From assembly GCA_005879095.1 (NCBI GenBank), contig VBLM01000270.1, positions 1 to 5,130 on the forward strand: a stretch of DNA of 5,130 bases, given 5' to 3'. Positions 1 through 5,130 of the stretch are shown here, piece after piece. The notes under the pieces are model-generated. The model ran no database searches and was not told the origin of the DNA. It was given only the letters and a program-made list of their open reading frames with translations. Position 1 is the first letter of the stretch; every line of letters begins with the position of its first letter. Position numbers and translations under genes: made by a program. Source of the stretch: Deltaproteobacteria bacterium. GTDB lineage: Bacteria > Myxococcota > Myxococcia > Myxococcales > 40CM-4-68-19.

Positions 1-1003
1 GCGCAGCAACCTGCCGATGATCGACGCGCTCGAGCGGCATGCGCGCGCGCTCGGCTTCTCGACGCGGCGGCAGGCGTGGACCGACCCGGCGGGCGTTCCC
101 AAGGCCAACCTGATCGCCTCGCGCGGCGGCGAGACCGGCGGCCTGGCGCTGGTCGGACACACCGATTGCGTGCCGTTCGACCGCGACTGGTCCGGCGCGC
201 TGCGGGCCGAGGAGCGCGAGGGAAAGCTGTTCGCTCGTGGCGCCGCCGATACGAAAGCATTCATCGCGGCTGCCCTGGAGGCTGCGTCGCGGACGACGGC
301 GGGGCCGCTGCAGCTCGTCTTCACCGCCGACGAGGAAGTCGGCTGCCTTGGCGCGCGCAAGTTGGTGGATGAGGGGGCTTTCCGGCCGCGCTACGCGATC
401 GTCGGCGAACCGACGCGGCTCATTCCGGTCCTCGGCCACAAGGGGTACTGCCTGGCCGAGATCGCCGTGCACGGCGCCGAAGGGCACAGCGCCTTCCCCG
501 AGACCGGCGCCTCGGCGATCCTGGCGGCCGGCCGGCTGTTGGGCGAAATCGAGCGGATCGGTGCGCATGTCGGCCTCATCCAGGGCGGCAAGGCGAAGAA
601 CATCATCCCCGGCCTCTGCACGCTGACGGTCGAGTGGCGGCCGCTTCCATCGCAGGACCTCCGCCAGGTGTTGCGGTTGGTCGAGGATGCCTGCGCGCGG
701 CTGACGTCCGATCGCATCCGCTTCGAAGTCACGCCGCAGCGCCTCGACCGGGGGGTGTTGGTACCCCCCGATGCGCAAATTGTACGTTTTGTACAAAACG
801 CCAGCAGGCGGGACCCCGAGACCATCCCGTTCGGGACCGAGCTGCCCTACCTGACCGCGCTGGGCGCCGAGGCGTGTGTCTTCGGACCCGGCGACATCCG
901 GGTCGCTCACCGCACCGGCGAGTTCGTCCCTCTCGACGAGCTGCAGAAAGCCGTGGACATCCTGGCGGCGGCGATCGATCGACTCGCCACGTCAAAGCTT
1001 TGA
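1..1003 (+). CDS. argE: Acetylornithine deacetylase-like M20 metallopeptidase, 5' end cut off by window
   Basis: Probable zinc-dependent amidohydrolase removing the acetyl group from N-acetylornithine to give ornithine in cytoplasmic arginine synthesis. The reading frame is already open at base 2, and the residues before the first ATG (base 17) read RSNLP, a typical internal ArgE stretch. That ATG is therefore probably not the real start, and roughly 25-45 N-terminal residues lie outside the window. Numbering from that Met: GHTD with metal ligand H48 and catalytic D50; bridging D78 in GAADTK; catalytic/metal pair E106-E107 in ADEEVG; E131 in GEPT; H157 of the dimerisation (lid) domain in GHSAF; last metal ligand H298 in AHRTGEF. 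All active-site residues are present, so it looks functional. The lid domain seems short near residues 178-186. It converges on, and overlaps by 12 bases, the SIS gene. Other M20 enzymes (succinyl-diaminopimelate desuccinylase, LysK-type deacetylase) are possible. Family assignment is firm, exact substrate moderate. Confidence 0.87.
   Translation, partial: RSNLPMIDALERHARALGFSTRRQAWTDPAGVPKANLIASRGGETGGLALVGHTDCVPFDRDWSGALRAEEREGKLFARGAADTKAFIAAALEAASRTTAGPLQLVFTADEEVGCLGARKLVDEGAFRPRYAIVGEPTRLIPVLGHKGYCLAEIAVHGAEGHSAFPETGASAILAAGRLLGEIERIGAHVGLIQGGKAKNIIPGLCTLTVEWRPLPSQDLRQVLRLVEDACARLTSDRIRFEVTPQRLDRGVLVPPDAQIVRFVQNASRRDPETIPFGTELPYLTALGAEACVFGPGDIRVAHRTGEFVPLDELQKAVDILAAAIDRLATSKL
749..770. 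repeat. Perfect G/C-run inverted repeat inside argE
   Basis: CGGGGGGT (749-756) and ACCCCCCG (763-770) are perfect reverse complements separated by the 6-base loop GTTGGT. This would form a very stable 8-bp hairpin in either DNA strand or in the mRNA. It lies within codons for R245 to D252 of the ArgE-like protein (numbered from the Met at base 17). No T-run follows, so it does not look like an intrinsic terminator. Its function is unknown. Confidence 0.7.
785..800. repeat. Perfect 16-bp AT-rich palindrome inside argE
   Basis: CGTTTTGTACAAAACG is identical to its reverse complement over all 16 bases. It sits in codons for R257 to N261 of the ArgE-like protein, 14 bases after the G/C-run hairpin. 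The local run of codons (caa att gta cgt ttt gta caa aac) is markedly AT-rich against the G/C-ending codons elsewhere. The symmetry is what a dimeric DNA-binding protein site would show, but no known operator consensus was recognised and it may be chance. Confidence 0.65.
992..1003. repeat. Palindromic overlap holding the stop codons of two convergent genes
   Basis: TCAAAGCTTTGA is a perfect 12-base palindrome (HindIII site at its centre). Read in frame on the plus strand it gives Ser-Lys-Leu-stop, ending the ArgE-like protein. Read in frame on the minus strand it gives the same Ser-Lys-Leu-stop, ending the SIS protein. The two genes overlap by exactly these 12 bases, so neither has its own 3' flank for a terminator. 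Confidence 0.9.
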
Positions 1004-1873
1004 ATGGTCGGGATCGCCGCCGTTCAACCGCGCGATCTCGGCGGCCAGACGCTGCAGCGGGACGGCGACGATCAGCGGCCGCAAGTGCTCGTCGCAGGCG
1101 GGAAAGCGCGGCTCGACCACCGCCACGCCGCGCTTCGAACAGAGCGCCTTCAGCGCTGCCGTCCGGCCGGCGTCGTCGCGCGCCGGGCGAATGACGATCG
1201 CGCCCATGCCTTTCCGCAGCGCCGCGTGCGGGCCGTGCAGCGCCTGTTCCACCGCCATGCCCTCGGCCCACTGGAACGTCGCTTCCTTCAGTTTCAGCGC
1301 GCCTTCGGAGGCGGCGATCGCGTCGATCCCGAAACCGGTCAGGAGCAGCCGGTCGCAGCCGGCCAACAGCCGCGCCTCCTCGACTGGAGCGGGCACGGCG
1401 AGCGCTTCATCCAAGAGGCGCGGCGCCGGCGAGAGATCGAGGCCAAGCATTCGCCCCAGCGCGGCTAGCGCGGTCAGGTACGACACGGTGTGGGTCTCGG
1501 CGCGCTCTGCCGCACAGGTCCGCACGATCTCCTCCGCCGCCAGCGCCGGCGCGTGCTCGCCGATCACCGCGAAAGTCCGCGCCCCGGCAGCGCGCGCTTT
1601 GGCCAGCACTGCCGCGGCGAACGGACCCTTGCCGCCATGGGTGACGACGACGACCTGCGCGTCGCGTGGGATCGGCAGGCGCAGGGCGAGCTCGTGCGCG
1701 TCGACCGCGACGGCGGGGTAGCCAGCCCACGCCGCGGCGACCCGCGCCGCATGCAGCGATGTGCCCAGCCCGGCGAAGATCAAGGGCTGCTTCAGGCGCG
1801 GAGCCGGCCGCTGCAGTACGGCCTCGACCGCGTCGGGCTGCGAGAGAATCTGATCGTCGTAGACGAACTTCAC
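992..1873 (-). CDS. Double SIS-domain protein, GlmS isomerase-like (sugar-phosphate isomerase/deaminase family)
   Basis: A 293-residue cytoplasmic protein resembling the C-terminal isomerase half of glucosamine-6-phosphate synthase, without the N-terminal glutaminase domain. The first SIS domain covers roughly residues 15-145, with a phosphosugar-binding GLGTS at 35-39 and VVVTHGG at 75-81. The second covers about 168-285, with the GlmS hallmark EGALKLKE at 190-197 and HGP at 213-215. E190, K194, E197 and H213 match E. coli GlmS E481, K485, E488 and H504. The C-terminus continues VPLQRLAAE as in GlmS but stops at GGDPDHSKL, short of the usual tail that carries the Schiff-base lysine (K603 in GlmS). 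GTG at 1873 is chosen because it gives the natural N-terminus and overlaps the MATE stop as GTGA; the frame stays open far upstream, but that part is antiparallel noise over MATE. Likely an amino-sugar-phosphate deaminase or isomerase (AgaS/FrlB/GlmS-like); the substrate cannot be read from sequence. Confidence 0.88.
   Translation of the reverse strand: MKFVYDDQILSQPDAVEAVLQRPAPRLKQPLIFAGLGTSLHAARVAAAWAGYPAVAVDAHELALRLPIPRDAQVVVVTHGGKGPFAAAVLAKARAAGARTFAVIGEHAPALAAEEIVRTCAAERAETHTVSYLTALAALGRMLGLDLSPAPRLLDEALAVPAPVEEARLLAGCDRLLLTGFGIDAIAASEGALKLKEATFQWAEGMAVEQALHGPHAALRKGMGAIVIRPARDDAGRTAALKALCSKRGVAVVEPRFPACDEHLRPLIVAVPLQRLAAEIARLNGGDPDHSKL
1870..1873 (-). other. GTGA stop/start overlap coupling MATE and SIS genes
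   Basis: The minus-strand bases GTGA contain the GTG start of the SIS gene (1873-1871) and the TGA stop of the MATE gene (1872-1870). No Shine-Dalgarno sequence stands at normal distance before this GTG; the nearest strong one, GGAGG, is at 1903-1899, 25 bases upstream. Termination-reinitiation coupling is therefore the likely way the SIS gene is translated. Confidence 0.8.
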
Positions 1874-3198
1874 TCGGGAGAAACTACCCGCGGGTGAGCC
1901 TCCAAAGGAATTATTTCGCGCGCCGACAGTCGCAAAAAGCGCGTCAGCAGCGCGATCGCGACCGCGGTGAGACCCGCGCACAATCCCCACCACAGGCCGA
2001 TCACGCCCTGGCCGTGCCAGAGTCCGAGCACGATCGCGATCGGCAGGCCGACCGCGTAGTGCCCGACCACGTTGGCGAGGAACGGGAAGCGCGTGTCGCC
2101 CGCGCCGCGCAACACGCCTGCGCCGACGCCCTGGATTCCGTCCGAGAGCTGGAACACGGCGCACACCGCAAGCAGCGGAATTGCCAAGGAAATCACGTCG
2201 TCCTGATCGGTGAGCAGCCGTGCCAGCACCCCTGGGACGAGCCAGAAGAGAAGAGCAGCGACCGACATCACCAGGATGCCGCCGGCGAACGCGATCAGGC
2301 CCGATCGGCGCGCTGCCGGAGTATTGCGCGCGCCGACCGCCCATCCGACCCGCACGGACCCGGCCTGGCCGACGCCAACTGCGGCGCAGAACGTGAAGCT
2401 CGCGAGCGAGATCGCCACCTGGTGCGCGGCCATGGCGCGCGCGCCGAGGCGGCCGGCGAGGAGGCCGACGAGGGCGAAAACGCCGACTTCGGCGCCCATC
2501 TGCAGCCCGACCGGTATACCGACGCTCAGCGCCTTGCGGAAATCGTGCACGCTCGGGCCGCGCGGCTCGCGGGGGCGGACGGCCAGCGCGAGCACGCCGA
2601 ACTGCAGGAACGAACAGATGCTGGTGGCGAGGCCGGATCCGGGCGCGCCCAGCGCGGGAAAACCGAGCTTGCCGAAGACGAGGAGGATGTCGAGCACCAG
2701 GTTCGCGACGTTGGCGACGACGGTCGCGATAACCAGCGCCCGCACGCGGTGGGCGGATTGTAGATATGCGCGCAGGCCGGCGAACGCGAGCAGGGGCCAT
2801 AGGCCCGGCATCCGCAGCCAGAGGAAGAGCCGGGCATCGCGCGCGACGGCCGGCTCGATCCCGCTCGGTTCGAGGATCAGCGGCAGCACGGCGAGCGGCA
2901 GCGCGAGAGCGACCGTGACGGCGCCGGAGAGCCACAGGCCCTGCCAGACGAGCTCGCGGGCACGGCGCGTATCGCCGGCGCCAAGTGCTTGAGAAAACAA
3001 GGGATCCAGGCCCATCATGCAGCCGAGGCCGATCACCGCGATGGCGAAGAAGAGGCCGTTGGCGAGACCGATCGCGCCGAGCGCGGACGCCCCCAGCCGG
3101 CCGACGACGGCGGTGTCGACCAGGCCCATCAGCGCGTAGCCGGCCTGGGTAAAGGCGATCGGCGCCGCGAGACGCAGCAGCTTGCGAAGCTCGTCCAC
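1870..3198 (-). CDS. MATE-family multidrug/metabolite exporter (NorM-like)
   Basis: A 442-residue inner-membrane protein of usual MATE length, expected to have 12 transmembrane helices in two six-helix lobes. These pumps export cationic drugs or metabolites in exchange for Na+ or H+. Visible hallmarks: helix 1 with GLVDTAVVGRLG (residues 25-36, D28 at the usual cation-coupling position); the end of the N-lobe at about residues 185-207; C-lobe helix 7 with MGAEVG and GARAMAAHQVA (residues 234-262, E237 conserved); and SDGIQGVGAGVLRGAGDT (352-369, with D353), the second-lobe signature. The GTG start at 3198 gives the standard short N-terminus (DELRKLLRLAAP). It lies only 4 bases after the MFS stop and has no clear ribosome-binding site, which suggests coupling. 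Its stop overlaps the SIS start. No frameshift or missing region was seen. Substrate unknown. Confidence 0.93.
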   Translation of the reverse strand: MDELRKLLRLAAPIAFTQAGYALMGLVDTAVVGRLGASALGAIGLANGLFFAIAVIGLGCMMGLDPLFSQALGAGDTRRARELVWQGLWLSGAVTVALALPLAVLPLILEPSGIEPAVARDARLFLWLRMPGLWPLLAFAGLRAYLQSAHRVRALVIATVVANVANLVLDILLVFGKLGFPALGAPGSGLATSICSFLQFGVLALAVRPREPRGPSVHDFRKALSVGIPVGLQMGAEVGVFALVGLLAGRLGARAMAAHQVAISLASFTFCAAVGVGQAGSVRVGWAVGARNTPAARRSGLIAFAGGILVMSVAALLFWLVPGVLARLLTDQDDVISLAIPLLAVCAVFQLSDGIQGVGAGVLRGAGDTRFPFLANVVGHYAVGLPIAIVLGLWHGQGVIGLWWGLCAGLTAVAIALLTRFLRLSAREIIPLEAHPRVVSPE

Positions 3199-3202
3199 GG
3201 CG

Positions 3203-4432
3203 CTAATTCAGTTCGGGGACGGCGAGCGGGACGGTGGTTTCGCGGCGGCGGACCGCCGACTCGACCGCGTACAGGAAAAGCGGCAGCGTCAGCGTCAGGC
3301 CGATGGAGACGAAGGCGACCTGGTCCATGCCGACCAGCAGGCCGCCCGGCAGTTCCGAGAGGATCTGCGAGGATGCGAACGCGCCGCAGGCCGAGGCCCC
3401 GTGCTGCACCGCCGACTGGATCGACATGAACCGCGCCCGCTCGTTGCTCTGCGGCACCCGGCTGGTGAGCGTGTTGTATGAGACGTTGCGGAAGGACATC
3501 GCCAGCATGAAGGCGATGAAGATGCCGGCGACGGGCAGGAGCGGCGGCGTGAGCACGAACCCGCCGGTGATGGCGAAGACCAGCAGCGCGGTCCCGATGG
3601 TGCCGATGCGGAAGGAGCCGAACTTGTCGATCATCCGCCCCGCCGCCTGCGTGGAGAAGAAGCTCACCGCGCCGCCGTAGAGATAGAGCAGACCGAGATG
3701 CGCGCGCGGGTAGCCGAGGTTGTACTGCACGTACGCGCTGATGTTGGGGATGATGCTGAAGCCGGCGGCCATGACGAAGAACGTCATCGTCCAGGAGAGC
3801 AGGACGTTGCGCTGGCGGAACAGGTGCGTGAGCGAGACGTTTTCCTTGCGCGTCACCATGTGTCCGCGCAGCGGCGGCAGGAGGAATACGGCGCAGACGG
3901 CGATGCAGAGGCCGAGGCCGGCGACGCCGATGAACGGCGCTCGCCAGCCGAAGTGACGGGCCGCTTCCAGCCCGGCCGGCACCCCGAGCACCGAGGCGAT
4001 GGAGAACGCGCCCATCACGATGCCCATCGCCGTGCCGCGGCGCTGAGCGGGGACGACGTCGGCGACGATCGAGAAGGACAGTGAAGTGGCCGGCCCGCCG
4101 AAGAGGCCGGCGACGATCCGGGCGGCCATCAGCGAATGCATGCCGGTGGCGAGGGCGCCCATCGCGGTTCCGGCGACCAGGCCGAGCATGGCGACGCCGA
4201 GAGCCGGGCGGCGGTCGAATCGATCGAGGAAGAACGAGCAGGCCAGACCGGAGATGGCCGCTGCCGCGGTGTAGCTGCCGCCGATCAGGCCGAGCTTGGA
4301 GGCGGGGATGCCGAGGGCGGCCGCGAAGTCGGGGCCCATCGGCATGACCATGACGAAATCGAGGATGTTGACGAACTGCACCGCCGCGACCAGCAGGACG
4401 ACGGCGCGTTCGCGTTGTTCCGGTGTTCGCAT
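3203..4432 (-). CDS. MFS exporter, DHA1-type
   Basis: A 409-residue inner-membrane protein of typical 12-helix major facilitator length, probably a proton-driven exporter. Helix 1 (residues about 11-31) contains NILDFVMVMP with the acidic residue typical of DHA1 members. Motif A follows helix 2 as LDRFDRRPAL (69-78). RIVAGLFGGP (105-114) is the helix 4 motif. Helix 5 carries the antiporter-type region VLGVPAG (148-154), followed by FGWRAPF. The half-repeat of motif A is GRMIDKFGSFR (265-275) in the second half. A charged central loop (about 187-210) separates the halves. ATG at 4432 is preceded by AAAGGG with a 5-base gap. It is probably the first gene of a tight operon with MATE and SIS. The family resembles the AraJ/PbuE-type sugar, nucleoside or drug effluxers, but the substrate is not readable. 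Confidence 0.92.
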   Translation of the reverse strand: MRTPEQRERAVVLLVAAVQFVNILDFVMVMPMGPDFAAALGIPASKLGLIGGSYTAAAAISGLACSFFLDRFDRRPALGVAMLGLVAGTAMGALATGMHSLMAARIVAGLFGGPATSLSFSIVADVVPAQRRGTAMGIVMGAFSIASVLGVPAGLEAARHFGWRAPFIGVAGLGLCIAVCAVFLLPPLRGHMVTRKENVSLTHLFRQRNVLLSWTMTFFVMAAGFSIIPNISAYVQYNLGYPRAHLGLLYLYGGAVSFFSTQAAGRMIDKFGSFRIGTIGTALLVFAITGGFVLTPPLLPVAGIFIAFMLAMSFRNVSYNTLTSRVPQSNERARFMSIQSAVQHGASACGAFASSQILSELPGGLLVGMDQVAFVSIGLTLTLPLFLYAVESAVRRRETTVPLAVPELN

Positions 4433-4437
4433 GGCGG

Positions 4438-4443
4438 CCCTTT
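4438..4443 (-). promoter_or_regulatory. Ribosome-binding site of the MFS gene
   Basis: Minus-strand AAAGGG ends 5 bases before the ATG at 4432. It is a moderate Shine-Dalgarno match and supports that start. It is the only recognisable ribosome-binding site at normal distance in the MFS-MATE-SIS group. Confidence 0.5.
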
Positions 4444-4479
4444 GGATGCCGGCCGCGGCGTGCCGGGTTCAGAAGGGCC

Positions 4480-4485
4480 AGTATA
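4480..4485 (-). promoter_or_regulatory. Possible -10 box for the MFS-MATE-SIS operon
   Basis: Minus-strand TATACT matches five of six bases of the sigma-70 -10 consensus and is a rare AT-rich spot in the 63-base gap (4433-4495) between the EEP stop and the MFS start. It would give a leader of about 40 bases. No TTGACA-like -35 element is seen 16-18 bases upstream, where the DNA is G/C-rich and still inside the EEP gene. The operon may instead be transcribed from a promoter upstream of EEP. Confidence 0.3.
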
Positions 4486-4495
4486 ACCGCGCAGG

Positions 4496-5130
4496 TCAGC
4501 GGCGGGCGATGACGAAGTCTCGCACCACTGCCATGTGCTGCATGTTGCTCGCGGCGCTGTCGGTCGCGCGGGCCGGGCTCAAGTCGGCGATCGGCAGGTA
4601 GACGCGGGTGTCGGCGACGAGGCCGGCGGGGAAGCGACCGGCGCCGATGGTCACGCTGGTCTGCAGCGTCTGGAGCGCGGGATTGACCAGCACCCAGTCG
4701 TACGGCTTGGCGCGGCTGAAGTTGGTGTTCGCGTTGCCGCTCGCGTCCGCGGGCCAGGGCCCGGTGGTCACGACCGTGCCGGCGAGGTTGGCGATCACGG
4801 TTTCACTCCGCGCGCTGGTGTTGAAGTCGCCGCCGATGGCGACGTAATCGCCCGCCGGTACGGTCCGCGCGATGTCGCTGGCGAGCTCGTTGCCCTCTGT
4901 CGCCCGGCTGGCGATGCTGCTCGAGAGCAGATGTACGCTGACCACCCACAGGTCGTGCGAGCCGGGAATGTCGATCCGCGCCCAGGCGAATCCGCGGTTT
5001 CCCACGGTGGAATCGGCCCACCGGCCGCTGCTCTTGATCGGGTAGCGGCTGACGATGCCGTTCGGAATCTGCAGGCCGGCGCCCGACTCGCGCGCGACAT
5101 GGCAGGGCGCGCCGCAGACTGCGTTGGCGA
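4496..5130 (-). CDS. Endonuclease/exonuclease/phosphatase (EEP) family protein, 5' end cut off by window
   Basis: C-terminal 210 residues of a metal-dependent phosphodiesterase/nuclease-type protein; the frame is open to the right edge (first whole codon begins at 5128), so the N-terminus is missing. Numbering from that codon: NGIVSRYPI (23-31), a conserved EEP strand; SVHL with H66; GGDFNT (99-104) with the catalytic D101/N103 pair; and YDWVLVN (143-149). The final conserved histidine is H198 in NMQHMAVVRDF. Most EEP enzymes have Ser-Asp-His here, whereas this one has Met-Gln-His. Internal GTG codons, such as the one at 5005, are not the start because the conserved NGIVSRYPI block lies upstream of it. 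Substrate (DNA, phospholipid, inositol phosphate or other) and location cannot be told; any signal peptide is outside the window. It reads in the same direction as the MFS gene with a 63-base gap, so co-transcription is possible. Confidence 0.85.
   Translation of the reverse strand, partial: ANAVCGAPCHVARESGAGLQIPNGIVSRYPIKSSGRWADSTVGNRGFAWARIDIPGSHDLWVVSVHLLSSSIASRATEGNELASDIARTVPAGDYVAIGGDFNTSARSETVIANLAGTVVTTGPWPADASGNANTNFSRAKPYDWVLVNPALQTLQTSVTIGAGRFPAGLVADTRVYLPIADLSPARATDSAASNMQHMAVVRDFVIARR

Noticed and set aside
17..19. ATG at 17 as the true argE start
   Set aside because: The frame is open to the window edge and the preceding residues (RSNLP) match the conserved ArgE interior. The first part of the catalytic domain would otherwise be missing.
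989..1003. C-terminal SKL as a peroxisomal targeting signal
   Set aside because: The gene organisation is bacterial (coupled, overlapping operon), so this eukaryotic signal has no meaning here. The residues follow from the palindrome.
729..1271. Minus-strand open frame across the argE/SIS junction
   Set aside because: It spans the antisense of argE and an alternative frame of SIS, with Arg-rich low-complexity translation and no recognisable domain.
1300..2050. Repeated GCGATCGC-type octamers as a HIP1-like repeat family
   Set aside because: Only a couple of full copies were seen by eye, which is expected in DNA of this composition.
1666..2763. Long plus-strand open frame (365 codons) opposite MATE and the 5' part of SIS
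   Set aside because: Composition is Arg/Glu/Asp/Ala-rich as expected for antisense of GC-rich membrane-protein DNA. No motif or ribosome-binding site was seen, and the minus-strand genes are clear.
1874..2935. Upstream extension of the SIS reading frame to about 647 codons
   Set aside because: The extension lies wholly over the MATE gene in another frame and reads as Arg/Pro/Ala-rich noise with no domain. The SIS similarity begins right at the GTG at 1873.
4449..4466. Hairpin CCGGC/GCCGG between EEP and MFS as a terminator
   Set aside because: The stem is only 5 bp with an 8-base loop, and no T-run follows on either strand. It may be incidental G/C symmetry.

Overview
This is a GC-rich window (roughly two thirds G+C by eye) from a bacterium. 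It is packed with protein-coding genes and leaves almost no intergenic space. No rRNA, tRNA, CRISPR array, insertion sequence or phage gene was seen. The ArgE-like protein has a 'GHTDCVP ... DTKAFI ... EEVGCLG ... HKGYCLAE' signature that reminds me of deacetylases from Acidobacteriota-like or deep proteobacterial lineages. That taxonomic impression is weak and rests on memory, not on a search.

Layout. The left edge carries the 3' part of a plus-strand M20-family deacetylase, most likely acetylornithine deacetylase (argE), ending at 1003. Everything else is on the minus strand and reads leftward. In transcription order it is: an endonuclease/exonuclease/phosphatase (EEP) family protein cut by the right edge (ends at 4496), a 63-base gap, a DHA1-type MFS exporter (4432 to 3203), a MATE-family exporter (3198 to 1870), and a two-SIS-domain protein resembling the isomerase half of GlmS (1873 to 992). 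The MFS stop and MATE start are 4 bases apart. The MATE stop and the SIS start share the four bases GTGA. These three genes therefore look like one translationally coupled operon, which the EEP gene may or may not lead.

How the genes may work together. ArgE would release ornithine from N-acetylornithine. The three-gene operon pairs two unrelated drug/metabolite exporters with an amino-sugar-phosphate isomerase/deaminase-like enzyme. Export coupled to sugar-phosphate or amino-sugar metabolism is possible, but it is inference from gene order only. The EEP protein has no evident functional link.

Most curious sequence features. (1) The convergent argE and SIS genes overlap by exactly 12 bases, and the overlap is a perfect palindrome, so both proteins end in the same residues Ser-Lys-Leu. 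(2) Late in argE a perfect 8-bp G/C hairpin is followed within 14 bases by a perfect 16-bp AT-rich palindrome, encoded by a run of codons atypical for this GC-rich DNA. I see no clear evidence of an entirely new defence or mobile system here.
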